A stretch of 64,000 nt of DNA from Protula sp. h YS-2021. Taxonomy: Eukaryota > Annelida > Polychaeta > Sabellida > Serpulidae. Where the stretch lies: NCBI GenBank assembly GCA_949752745.1, contig OX457034.1:6463625-6527624 (forward strand), written 5' to 3'. This document shows positions 21,030 through 33,303 of this stretch, piece by piece; position 1 is the first letter of the stretch, and the number at the start of each line of letters is the position of its first letter. Below the pieces are notes generated by a model that worked only from the letters and a program-made list of their open reading frames with translations, was not told the DNA's origin and did not search any database. The position numbers and the translations under genes were made by a program.

Positions 21030-22510
21030 CATTCTATGTGCCACGCAGATATGTTTATGTATCACTTAGATGTCCTATGTGCCACGTAGATATGTTTATG
21101 TATCACTTAGATGTCCTTCTGTTTGCCACGTAGATATGTTTTGTATCACTTAGATGTCCTTCTATGTGTCAAGCACATATGTTTGTGTCTCACTTAGATA
21201 TTCTTCTGTGTGCCACGTAGATATGTTTTTGTACCACTTAGATATCCTTCTATGTGCCACGTAGATATGTTTGTGTGTCACTTAGATGTCCTTTTATGTG
21301 CCACGTAGATATGTTTGTGTACCACTTAGATGTCCTTCTATGTGCCACGCAGATATGTTTGTGTATCACTTAGATGTCCTTCTATGTGCCACGCAGATAT
21401 GTTTGTGTATCACTTAGATGTCCTTCTATGTGCCACGCAAATATGTTTGTGTATCACTTAGTATCCTTCTATGTGCCACGCACATATGTTTGTGTATCGC
21501 TTAGATGTCCTTCTATGTGTCACGTAGATATGTTTGTGTATCACTTAGATGTCCTTCTATGTGCCACGCAGATATGTTTATGTATCACTTAGATGTCCTT
21601 CTATGTGTCACGTAGATATGTTTGTGTGCCACTTAGATGTCCTTCTATATGTCACGTAGATATGTTTGTGTGCCATTTAGATATCCTTCTGTGTGCCAGG
21701 TAGATGCGATTATATGTGCCATTTAGATATCCTTCTATGTGCCACGCAGATATGTTTATGTATCACTTAGATGTCCTTCTATGTGTCGCGTAGATATGTT
21801 TGTGTGCCACTTAGATGTCCTTCTATGTGTCACGTAGATATGTTTGTGTGCCACTTAGATATCCTTCTGTGTGCCACGCAGATATGTTTGTGTGCCACTT
21901 AGATACCCTGTGTGCCACGTAGATATGTTGTGTGTCACTTAGATATCCTTCTATGTCCACGTAGATATGTTTGTGTATCACTTAGATATCCTTCTATGTG
22001 CCACGTAGATATGTTTGTGTATCACTTAGATATCCTTCTGTGTGTCACGCACATATGTTTGTGTACCCACTTAGATATCCTTCTATGTGCCACGTAGATA
22101 TGTTTGTGTGCCATTTAGATATCCTGTGTGCCACGTAGATATGTTGCGTGTCACTTAGATATCCTTCTGTGTGCCACGTAGATATGTTTGTGTGTCACTT
22201 AGATATCCTTCTATGTGCCATGTAGATATATCTGTGTGCCACTTAGATATCCTTCTATGTGCCATGTAGATATATCTGTGTGCCACTTAGATATCTTTCT
22301 ATGTGCCATGTAGACATATCTGTGTGCCACTTAGATATCCTTCTATGTGCCATGTAGATATATCTGTGTGCCACTTAGATATCCTTCTGTGTGCCATGTA
22401 GATATATCTGTGTGCCACTTAGATATCCTTCTATGTGCCATGTAGATATATCTGTGTGCCACTTAGATATCCTTCTGTGTGCCAGGTAGATGCGATTATA
22501 TGTGCCATTA
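21030..22510 (+). repeat. 44-bp intergenic minisatellite, about 33 copies
   Basis: Unit core CACTTAGATGTCCTTCTATG plus TGCCACGCAGATATGTTTGTGTAT in mixed variants. The 3' third is a subfamily with GCCATGTAGATATATCTG. It lies between the two transporter genes. ORFs through it have the unit's periodicity and are not genes. Confidence 0.9.
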
Positions 22511-24334
22511 GATCTCGCTCTGTGTGTCACACTTAAACACGGGTCTGTTTACGCAAATGGTAAACGACCGCGTGCTTGAAATTAAATTTAATTAATCAGC
22601 ATAATGAAGTTTTGAAATGGAATTCTATTTCTACCTCGTAAACTCGCATATTTGAAACATTTCGCCCTTTTGAAGCATGAACACACGAAGGCCGTAACTG
22701 TTTATTTATGGTTGCTTAGCGACAGTTGTTGTTCGTGGTTGCCATGGGATGCGTGAGAATTGGACTTCTTGGTCGTGTAACTGCTCAGTGTGATTTCGTG
22801 TAAAAATTTAAAATAAATAAAAGACCAACGGCTTTATTTCTCAGCTTAAAATGTGATGACGTTTATCTTTATTGTGCTAAGACAGAGCAGATATTTTGTT
22901 ATCTATTCTTTTTTTCACTTTTTTAAAATTTTATTTATTAATTTTTTAAAAGTTTTTAAATGGCTTAATTGCCCTACCTCGCTAATCATTGGGTGTTCGG
23001 TTATGGCGCAAGTTTGCTGCAATACTTATTATTGAAGGTGTGTTCATTTCCAAAAACGGGCTTATTAGTTTGGTTGCTTTTTACAAGAAAATGTTTTCTT
23101 ATAATAAACAGCTTGTACATCAGCAATGTTTTGTGTATTTCATTCTGTTTTCCCTTCACACTTGCAAATAGTTGTCGAACTGTAATAATGCGATAGACCT
23201 GGCCTCATCCAATATATGTTTTGAACGGAAGTGTCTCATGAGCCGAATTTTTGTCACTTCTAATATCGGCTAAATCGATTATCGGTTGAACCGAAGTGTT
23301 CTGGTGAGGCCACTGCCGTTTTTTCGAGGTCCACGGTATATCACATTGGGGAATCTTGGTCCCAATCAAAATATCGGATACAACCGAATATGTCAGATGG
23401 CATTAGGTGAGGAAACTACTTGTTTTTTTCACCCCCCCCCCCACCCCCCCCCCCTCCCAAGGCAGTGAAAATATAAACATGTGCAGACTTCTGGGGGAAA
23501 AGGAATAGAAAAATCGCCTGCCGGCCGGGTCAGTTTTAAAAATAAAAGAAAATGGAAACTTCTTCGTTCCGGACTTATTAGGAGTTATTTAGCCGATTTG
23601 GGGTTATTCGGCTTCCTCCGTATATGACAATGGGGAGGACTCGCGACTTGCTGTGGGAAGCACATGAATGCATCTAGTGGCCGTGGTGACAATAAACATG
23701 GCGTAGATACGATTCTGTAGGCGGGGGGGGGGGGGGGGGGATGGAGGGAGAGGGGAGGTTATTCGGCTTATTCCGTATATGACAATGAGGATGACTGGCG
23801 ACTTCCCGCAGGAAGCTCTTAAGTGCGCCTAGTGGCCGTGGTGGAAATAAACAGGCTTGGAGTAGATGTGATTTTGTAAGCGGAGAGTATTTCCACTGCT
23901 CTTGAAAAGCAACACTGTAGACAATCGAAAAGAATTGTTGCAAAAATTGCACAAAAATCTTACGGATGGTAACTTTCTTAATCGAGTCGTGCAGTTTGCA
24001 GAATAGAATAGATCGGAAAAGGGAGGTGGGGGAGGGGTGTGTTGGTGCCCGGATAAATCGGGAAACCACGTCTGAACTGGATCCAGGCTGTAATTGCCGG
24101 GAAACCAGGCTGCGTGGAGAATGGAAAGTTGGGAACCAGTCTACGCGGAGAATGGAAAGTTACGACTGTGACTAATTCAGCGGGAAAGCTGAACAGAAAT
24201 CTGCGGGGTCATTGATTCAGAGTGGTTTGAGCTATAATTTTCTGATAACTTGTTATCAGTTAATTTACCCAGATAAGCGATTGTGAAGTAGGTCCTGTAA
24301 CTGAGCCATGGACTTGCACCCCCCCCCCCTCCCC
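22511..24334. other. Intergenic sequence with one local duplication
   Basis: No gene is recognised. Positions 23603-23730 and 23758-23885 are diverged tandem copies (both contain CCGTATATGACAATG and AGTGGCCGTGGTG). C runs occur at 23432-23454 and a G run at 23721-23741. Confidence 0.5.
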
Positions 24335-24663
24335 AGGGGGGCCACTCATGTACTAACTGGTTACATCGCGGAACCATGACTTTTTCCACAAAAAATCCTA
24401 AACGCGTGCTTATTTTGAAAAAAATACCAAATACCCCCTATTTTTAACCAAAGGCGGAGAAAAATTCAGAAAGAACCCCCTCCCCCTTTTGTAGGTAACG
24501 CGGAGTACTGAATGAAAAATTACCCCCACCCCCTTTAAAAAAAAAGAAATTGGCACTCCGCGCGGACCGCGACTAACCTCAAATTACCCCCCCCCCCCCC
24601 TTTCTCCGCGTTTTTGGACACACATAGTAACGCATATGATCCCAAGTGGCCCCCCACCCCGGG
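24335..24663. mobile_element. MITE-like repeat with GGGGGCCACT ends
   Basis: The left end GGGGGGCCACTCATGTACTA and the inverted right end (AAGTGGCCCCCC) delimit about 330 bp rich in A and C runs. Similar ends occur at 48483-48776 and degraded copies near 25130-25330 and 29020-29240. Confidence 0.5.
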
Positions 24664-26269
24664 AGTTACTCCTCGTTGTGTATATATTGGTTAGACCACG
24701 TGCTGCCTGGTGGGCCTTCCTGGATGCGAGACGATCAGCCAGAGCCGAATGACTTATGACTTGCTCTTGAATTTTCTCCCATAAATATTTCGTTATTTTT
24801 ATCAGATATTTGCTATAAGTGAATGCAGTGATATCTGTAACAGGAAATTTCAAACCAGTGGTAAAGTTTCGGTGTTTTGTCAGAATGTAGTTTCATTCAT
24901 TGAATTGCACATCCCTTTCTCTTTACCAGAACAAAGTCACCTTTTACGGTGTTGAGTTTCCAACTAGGCAACATTTATTAAATGTTGTCGCTTCAGAGGA
25001 CAATTTCAAAACCGTCAGAGTCATGAAACGCATAGAAAAAAAGCCGGATATAGACGCCAGTTATACGCCCGTATCCACATGGCCCGTATCCACATGGCAA
25101 ATCATTGCAACGGGCAACCATAAGGCGAGGTGTCATCCGGGGGCGGGGAGGGGTTGGGGAGCCACGTAGTGTCATATGTGTTACCATGCGTGTTTAGAAG
25201 AAAAAAGGCTGATAAAGAGGGTAGGTTTGAGGCCAGGCGCAGTCCTCGCAGAGCTCTAATTTCGTTTAAAAAGTTTCATTCAGTACTATTTAGTACTCCA
25301 CGTTTCCCACAAAAACGAAAATAGGGGAAGGGAGGGGGGATGGAACTCTTTCAGATCTATTCCGCGTTTGGTTAAAAAGGGATTATTATTCCAAAATTAG
25401 CAGTCCACGTTTAGGTGTCGTTTTAAAAACTATAATGGACACGCGAGGTAACCAGATGGTACGTGAATAGCCCAAGGGTTTATTTACCTTACGAAAATAA
25501 TCAAGATTATTTGCAAATTATAAGGACAACATTAAGATGCAAGTGAAGTCCGTTTACCCAGGAGGCATGGACAAACTAGAAACCTTACGTGCCGCGTAGG
25601 AAGTCTGTATCGCCAGTATGTATTATGGTTACCACCCTTAACCTCTCGCGATTTTCTTGTTAATATCTTGGATTGGTGTTCAGCTCTTATGTTGCAAATA
25701 TGTTCTCTCAGTGTGTTGCGACTGCGTTCATAGTTGCATTTGAAACTGATTGAAAATCTCAATATTGCAAGGTTATTAAGTTGTTGGGGTAAGGGGGGGG
25801 GCGGTTGGTCATCGAAAAGTTCCGGGTTCGAATCGGTCTTGGGTCGGCAAGCAGTGCATTGACTATGCACCAATTATCCCATCCAAAGGAATACAGTTGC
25901 TTATTGTCCATCATGGAATTAAAAATTTAATGTCCATTGAGGCTTTCAGCCATTTGTTTTTAAGTGACATAAGTTATCAATGACAAATAGAAAACCGATA
26001 GACCCGTAGAAGTTTGCCAACCCTTGATGACTTCATTAGTTTATTGCATCCCATATTTCTGTTAGCACATACTCGATAATATTTACAGTATGAATATGGT
26101 CATTGCCAAATTGTGTATGCAGATCCAGTGTCGCTACGGACGCAACGGACATTCAGCACAATGGGCTATAAAGAGCTGAATTAAGGGTGAATTTGTAGGC
26201 TTGGCAGGATCGTAAAACTGGCATCGAAAACAGTAGAATATAATTGACTATTATTGCCCATTATAGCTG
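24664..26269. other. Intergenic stretch, no gene recognised
   Basis: Short open frames at 24900-25169 and 25532-25873 (-) lack family resemblance and splice context. A degraded relative of the GGGGGCCAC repeat lies near 25130-25330. The rest looks unique. Confidence 0.4.
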
Positions 26270-26950
26270 CAGCAAATGACTATTATTTACTGTTACAGCT
26301 GTAGAGCATGACTAAAGTAGATGCAGAACTTGACTATAATATTGACTATTATAGCTGTAGAGCATGACTAATGTAGATGCAGAACTTGACTATAATATTG
26401 ACTATTATAGCTGTAGAGCATGACTAATGTAGATGGAGAACTTGACTATAACATTGACTATAATAGCGGTAGAGCATGACTAATGTAGATGGAGAACATG
26501 GCTTTAATATTGATTATTATAGCTGTAGAGCATGACTAATGTAGATGCAGAACTTGACTATAATATTGACTATTATAGCTGAAGGAAATGAGTATTAATG
26601 TGTCCCTTATATGCAGAATAATATTATTGACTTTTATAGCTGTAGAACATGACTGTTATTGACGGGTATAGATGCAAAACTTGAGTATTATTCACTATTA
26701 TAGGTGTATGGGATGGTTATTATTGACTTGTGTAGATACAGAATGTCGTACTTGACTATTGCTGGGAATGACAATGGCAGCACATGACTTGTTGCCTAAT
26801 ATGGATGCAGAACCTGACTGTTACTCACCAATATAGTTGTAGATCATGACTGTTACCCACTAATATAGTTGTAGATCATGACTGTTACCCACTAATATAG
26901 TTGTAGATCAGGACTATTGGTAACTATTCTATGTGTAGAAATTGATTATG
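26270..26950 (+). repeat. AT-rich minisatellite, about 57-62 bp unit
   Basis: Units share TATTATAGCTGTAGAGCATG and GCAGAACTTGACTATAATA. Copies are clearest at 26290-26580; a shorter TTGTAGATCATGACTGTTAC unit repeats at 26830-26910. Confidence 0.8.
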
Positions 26951-27969
26951 ACTATAAGAGAAATGTAATCTGTGATAACCGCGTAGCATGAACAGCACTT
27001 AGAGGAACTCGAGGGACAGTAGCACAGACGAGGAAATTAGGATCGGCCGATGATATTGACTATCCGATGATATTAACTATCAGATGCAGAAGTTGGGATC
27101 GACAGCAGGGCGTTGCCTAACACAGAAGGTGTTGATATCCGGTTAAGGATGTTAGGCATTACAGATAGCGAGGTTATCATCAGCGGCAAAGGCGTTGACT
27201 AGTGCAGTTGAGGAGGGTAACAATAGAGAGTGTTGACTAGTGGAGATGATAAGAAGGATTTTGAGATGAGGCTACTGGGATCTGCTTTGGCCAGCATAGA
27301 TAAGAAAGAACTTAGCATCAGTTTCTCATTAAAGGCTAGTAACGTCTGACCCATTTTACAGTTTTAGCTTAAATCAGTTCCCGTGAAAGATTGATATGGA
27401 TCAGTCTTTTCCATGCATAACCTCTCCACACACTGACCCAATAATCCACTTTTTTTCATTCTCCTTCGATTGTATGGAGTTCATAAAAGCACTTAACTTC
27501 TTTGGATATTTAAATTTTACAAGGTTAAACCTGTAACATATTAAGATATCTAATAATTTCATTCAAAATGCAATCACAATTACGTTATAGATTGGTAATA
27601 AAAATAAAAACAGTATCGAAAACTAGATGTTTTAAGCGATTTTACGGACTGTAAAAGCTATTTTAACCTAAGGAGCTTTGTTGCATTGAACCAAAAGGGG
27701 AGAATAAGGTAAAATTAAATACAAATGTATTGCAAAGTGTAATTGTACGTAGTCAAGATGTTTTAAGTAAAATAATAATACTAAATAAATAAGGCAACAT
27801 GTTAATTTTTTGCTTTAAAACATATCATGACAAAAATGTGACTTTGTTAATTAAATTGGAAGTGTTTGAAATCTGAAATGTTCATGTTTCACACAACAGC
27901 CAGGTTATAGTTGTGTAAAGGAATACTACGAATACAACCCCCTCAGTCGCGACCGTTGATATCCGGGAC

Positions 27970-30900
27970 ATGGGTGGAGTGCCACATGACAGCGGATGGG
28001 CCTGGCTCGTTTGTCTGGGTAAGACCGCAAATTTTTTTAGTAGTCAAGAAAAATTTCGAGACTGCAGTTTTCTCTGCCCCCCCTCCCCCTGACCTATTAG
28101 TTTTCCTTCACCCTACCGGCCTCTTATTGCTCTCTGCCCCACCCCGGTCTCTTAGTTTTGCTCTGCCTGCTATAAGAAAGGTCTGGTTTAAAATCTGCTC
28201 AAGTGAAAGGCCATTTTGAATTTCATTTTTTTTGCAACAAATTTTGTTTTAACTTGTTTATTATTTTCGAAGAAAATTGTTATACTTGCTAAATAATTAT
28301 AGGCAGTTATAGTGGACAAATCTATCAAGAAGGGACTTTTACAGGAGCTGCTGTGAACTTGTTCTTTGTGACTGGAGGGCTCAGGTCGGTCGGCTTGGTT
28401 TTCATCGAAATTATCGAGAAATACGAAGCTTCCCGAACAATGACGTCACTGACGCTTGGCTTTATGGGCGCAGGATTCGGTATCCTCTGTAAGCACTTGC
28501 TTAGATCCAGGATTTATTTAAAGAAAGGGGGGAGGGGGTGCTTCTAGATTGTAACTTTTTGCTGAAAATTGCAGATTTTCGTGTTATTTTAAACAAATGC
28601 GTTTCTAAAGACTGATGAAGTCTTCTGACCTAATTTTTGTCTCATATTCGCTGAATATTTCATCATTTTGTAAAGCAAATAATGGATGCACATTTTGCCC
28701 TTAATCGAAAGTTCGCTCGTGAATAAGCGTTTCGAATAACTATAATATTAAATGGTAGAGAAACCTGAGAGGTGTAGAACAGAATTACAGTACTACAGAC
28801 AGAATTGCGTACGTGATTTTTAGCGCCGGTTGGAAGTGCACTGGGCATGCGGTTCGCGATGAGGAGCGTCGTGTTTACAGGAGGTTTTGTGGCAGCACTC
28901 AGCAGCATCCTAACAGCCTTTAGTCCAGCATCTTCTATGTCATCATCGTCTACGGCATATTCACAGGTTTGTTCATTGGAGAAATCTGAAAGTGCAGCCC
29001 AACCCTGTGCAATAGGGCACTTGGTGTCATGTCCAGAAAGAATAAAAACCTCGGAGAAAGGGGTATTTCTGAGGCCGCGTGGAGTGCCACTTTCGTTAAC
29101 GGGTGGGGGTGGGTGGATTGGTGAAAAAGGGGTGTATTATTTCAAAACTAACTCTGAGGGGTCGTTTAAAAAAGCCATGGACATGTATGGTAACCAGTTG
29201 GTACGCGAGTGAACCCATCCCGCCCCCCCCCCCCCCGGCGCGTTGCAGGGATGGGCTACGGTTTGATGTTCTTGTGTTACAGGAACAGGCAACGGCGTGA
29301 TTTCCTTGTGTTACAGGAGCTACGACTTGTTCTTGTGTTGCAGGAGTGGGCTACGGCTTGATGTTCTTATGTTACAGGACTGGTTTACGGCTTGATGTAC
29401 TTATGTTACAGGACTGGGTTACGGCTTGATGTACTTATGTTACAGGACTGGGTTACGGCTTGATGTTCTTATGTTACAGGAGCTGCGACTTAATGTTCTT
29501 GTGTTACAGGACTGGTTTACGGCTTGATGTACTTATGTTACAGGACTGGGTTACGGCTTGATGTACTTATGTTACAGGAGCTGCGACTTAATGTTCTTGT
29601 GTTACAGGACTGGTTTACGGCTTGATGTACTTATGTTACAGGAGCTACGGCTTAATGTTCTAATGTTACAGGAGTGGGCTACGGCTTGATGCTCTTATGT
29701 TACAGGACTGGGTTACGGCTTGATGTTCTTATGTTACAGGAGCTACGACTTGATGTTCTTGTGTTGCAGGACTGGGTTACGGCTTGATGTTCTTATGTTA
29801 CAGGACTGGGTTACGGCTTGATGTTCTTATGTTACAGGACTGGTTTACGGCTTGATGTACTTATGTTACAGGAGCTACGACTTGATGTTCTTGTGTTACA
29901 GGACTGGGTTACGGCTTGATGTTCTTATGTTACAGGACTGGGTTACGGCTTGATGTACTTATGTTTACAGGAGCTACGACTTGATGTTCTTGTGTTGCAG
30001 GACTGGGTTACGGCTTGATGTTCTTATGTTACAGGACTGGGCTACGGCTTGATGTTCTTATGTTACAGGAGCTGCGACTAAATGTTCTTATGTTACAGGA
30101 CTGGGCTACGGCTTGATGTTCTTGTGTTACAGGAGCTGCGACTTAATGTTCTTGTGTTACAGGAGTGGGCTACGGCTTGATGTTCTTATGTTACAGGAGT
30201 GGGTTACGGCTTCATGTCCTTGTGTTACAGGAGTGGTTACGGCTTGATGTTCGGCCCGAGCTTCGTCATGATAGGCTTATATTTCGACAAGCGGCGGTCC
30301 CTGGCCAATGGTCTGGCTGCAGCCGGTGGTAGCTTGGGCCAGTTAATCCTTCCTCTGCTGATTACTCAGCTCATGAAACATTATGCATTTGCAGGCAAGT
30401 GATTTGATAAATCAAACCCAAGTGTTATATTATTAACATTTTTTTTCAAAGACACATCGTCATACGAGGTGAATCTCACATCTGCTGGGTTTCCTTTCCG
30501 ACATGCGAACATGCTGACATTATCCGTGAGTCACCTAAATCCTAGTGTCACCCAAATCCACACAATAAACGCGATTTCTGGGAAAAACGCCAAGGATTGT
30601 CCTGAAATTTTTAATAGGAAATCCAGAGTAGCTTTTCCGCAGGAAGTGTCTAAAGCATCCCATCTCAGTTAATCACAACTGGCTGTGTTTCCATAAGTGA
30701 TCAAATCTTTAAGTCTGTCGTAAAAAATGCTTTGGTTTGAATGTTTTAGGCTGTATGCTTATCATGGGGGCGGTCACGCTCCACTCACTTCCGGCGTCTC
30801 TACTTTTCCGCCCTCTGTCGGCGTACAGAACACCATCAAAACGGGACCCTGGATTCTTAAATGTTAACTCAGGGACATTGAGTGCAAATCGGAATGACGC

Positions 30901-32925
30901 AGATCCCTCGTCAGCAGAAAACGGCAAAGATGACCATGCTAACACGCACAAGCAGCGGTGTTGTGGAGACACACTACCCATCGGCAACGAGGAGGCATTA
31001 GAATTGGAATACAAAACCCCAGAAGACAACCCCCAAGTATCGCCACTCATTTGGGAAACTCGGTCGGAAACCTGCTCAGCAAATCAGACAGACAAGAAGA
31101 ATACGAACGCTTTGAAGTCGAATTCTGAATCGTTGCAACTGGACTCAGACCTCAGTAAAAGCCAGTCTTCTCTACACGAAAGCGACAATTCAGTCGCTGT
31201 GGGTCAGGACATTCCTGTGTCACTCAGCGATGGAGAGTGCGGCACACACTCGGGCAGTAAAACAGCAAAGAAAGGCTTCTTCAGTCTGTTTGATTTGGCT
31301 TTATTTAGCAATGCCCTGTTCATTATCTATATCGTGGGCCTGTCCTGCGGTCACGCGGGCTACGTCAATCTCTGCATGTTCCTCCCGTCGTTCGCTAACG
31401 AGGAGGGTGTTGGCAAAGACAGGTTGGCACTGCTCCTGTCTCTGATTGGCATCAGTGATCTGTTTGGCAGGATACTGGGTGGATGGTTCGCCGATATGGG
31501 GCTCGTGAAAAGGAGTAACATCATGGCTGTATGCCTAACTTTTACAGGTATACCGCTGCGTAGAAACCGGTATAATTACGTCACATAACTTCCCATCTGG
31601 AATGACGTGGTTGTCAATTAAATTACTTAAAAGTTAACGCCCTAACTATACAAAAACACCAAGAAATTTAATCTTTGATTATTACTTTGTACGTCAATAC
31701 GAAACGTTGAGAAGAATTGATGTGGTAAATAAAGGGTGTTTTGTCTGTTTCAGGGACGTGTGCCATTTTAGTACCTTTTGTGCCAATATTTCCAGTATTT
31801 ATAGTCCTGTGCATCATCATAGGTACGTTTTCCACTGGTTGGACAGCATGCATAGAAAGTAAAGCACCCCGGAACATAGAAAGTACAGTACCCTAGTGCC
31901 TAGAAAGTACAATACCCCGGTGTCATATAATACGGGGCAGAAATACAGGAATTAAATTTTGAAATAATTTTCAAGCGCTTCGATGGTTGAGTTTGGGGGG
32001 GGGTGGGTGCTCACTTCCTGTTGGTCGTCCGTGTGTATTTCCTTTTTTGAAAAAGCCACTGACAAAAGACCATGGCTGGTGAATGCGGAAGAGGGGTAAA
32101 TTGAAAATAAAGAACCAGCGAGAACCTTGAAGATCTTTTCGGAAGATATTTTAGACTTTATGCCGAGGATCACCAGCCTAACACTCTTTCCATACCGAAC
32201 TATGAATAGAAAGACTGGATTTCTGTCCACAACACATTCGTGGTACATTTCAGGCCTCATCGGCGGCGTGTACGTCAGTCTCATGTCCGTCGTCGCTATT
32301 GACTTCCTGGGCCTTCACAGACTTGCCTCCAGTTTTGGACTAGCAATGATGTTCATGGGTCTGTGTAGCATTCCGGTGCCAATTATTATAGGTAACATCC
32401 ACATCTCAAGTGTGTAACACATGTCAATCCCCCACCCCTCCCACCACACAATTTTATTTTGTATGTAGTATTCCTGTGCCAATTATTACAAGTAACATCC
32501 ACATCTCAAGTTTGTAACTGTGAGTAAACATCCTAATCTTCCCCCCTCCCAATAAGTCGATTTCAGTTTGCATATAGAATATTGCTAGTTTTTCAATTCC
32601 AATCACGTAGGCGGGGGGGGGGGGGGGGGGGGGGAATGCATACAAGAAGGGGGTGGAGCGGAGGCTGCTCTCTTAACACATACTGAACACACTGGAGGGT
32701 GCGCGCGTAGCTAGGCCGTTGTTGCCTACTGTTGTCGAAGTGTTTATTTTTCTTTGTCACTTTTTCTCACCAGGTTTCATGAAAGACACGACGGGGTCGT
32801 TCGGGCCGGCCATCCGCTTCTGTGGGGCGCTTATGGTTACCGGTGGTTTCTCCTTCGCCATGGAACCCGTCGCCCGCAGCATAGAAAACAGGAAAGAACA
32901 AACACAAGTGCGGCAAACTAATTAA
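27970..32925 (+). CDS. Monocarboxylate-transporter-like protein 2 (SLC16/MFS), eight exons, frame defects
   Basis: Exons: 27970-28018, 28345-28488, 28824-28966, 30197-30394, 30750-31547, 31754-31822, 32254-32391, 32774-32925. The TM1 motif is PHDSGWAW (residues 5-12); the TM4-5 motif YFDKRRSLANGLAAAG lies in exon 4; TM7 begins NALFIIYIVGLSCG; TM11-12 end in the last exon. The product would be near 563 residues. The intron after 30394 has a GC donor (CAG|GCAAGT). Exon 3 is 143 bp where its paralog has 144: the frame shifts by one base at about 28926, after which YVIIVYGIFTG continues in the other frame. The exon 4 start is embedded in an acceptor array. Exons 5-7 correspond to one exon in transporter 1, so introns were gained or lost. 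Pseudogene status or assembly error cannot be decided here. It presumably has the same type of role as transporter 1. Confidence 0.82.
28824..28966 (+). CDS. Transporter 2 exon 3, one base short
   Basis: The entry frame reads SPVGSALGMRFAMRSVVFTG through SSILTAFSP. From 28927 the conserved reading is SIFYVIIVYGIFTG in a frame displaced by one base. The paralogous exon (17612-17755) has no shift and ends IYAVVCLFGIFSG. The mismatch lies in AGTCC|AGC at 28922-28929. Confidence 0.8.
29228..30230 (+). repeat. Minisatellite of duplicated splice acceptors ahead of transporter 2 exon 4
   Basis: Roughly 27-29 units of 31-37 bp with the core CTTATGTTACAG followed by GACTGGGTTACGGCTTGATG. Each copies the end of the intron and the first 20 or so bases of exon 4 (GYGLM). 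Variants replace GACTGGGT by GAGCTACG or GAGCTGCG. Almost every unit retains TTACAG or TTGCAG, so the array presents a long series of potential acceptors. Confidence 0.9.
30197..30394 (+). CDS. Transporter 2 exon 4, upstream acceptor model
   Basis: Splicing at the last acceptor (30230/30231) would enter GAGTGGTTACGG, one G shorter than the array consensus, and hit TGA within six codons. Splicing one unit upstream (30196/30197) is in phase 1 and reads VGYGFMSLCYRS, then GYGLMFGPSFVMIG. That adds about 12 residues but keeps the frame. Exon end is a GC donor at 30395. Confidence 0.6.
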
Positions 32926-33018
32926 TGTACAGCCATCCTAAAGCAAAATGTGCTCGTTCAAAATCCATGCTTCTTACGATTACAGCTGATCGACGATCCC
33001 AGTTGATCTACGGCCCAG

Positions 33019-33303
33019 TTGGCCTACGATTTTGCATTCCCAGTTGGCTTTGAGAGTTTTACAGGTCTACACCAAAACTCAACAGAAGATCAACGGGAAG
33101 ACCAACGATACCTGAACAACCATATGGATGGGTTCCAGCACAAATGGGACGACCATATGGAGGGGTTCCAGCACAAATGGAACAACGCTTTTGGCCGATC
33201 GTACCCTTCTATGTGGTTCTTCATACACAAGCTGAAGGATGAGCAGCCGACGCGCCAGATGGCTACAGATGTTGAAGCGCGAATACAACAACGGCACACG
33301 TAG
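33019..33303 (+). pseudogene. MULE-type transposase fragment
   Basis: The frame encodes NNHMDGFQHKWDDHMEGFQH, then KWNNAFGRSYPSMWFFIHKL and a charged tail. This matches the short C-terminal motif of Mutator-like (FLYWCH-associated) transposases, where an asparagine-rich start leads to a W-x-x-x-F-G-x-x-H/Y-P-S-x-W pattern. The DHMEGFQHKW decapeptide is duplicated. No catalytic domain is present nearby, so it is a scrap. Confidence 0.55.

Noticed and set aside
21030..22510. Possible CRISPR array
   Set aside because: The 44-bp units are contiguous and degenerate with no distinct spacers, and the context is a eukaryotic intergenic region.
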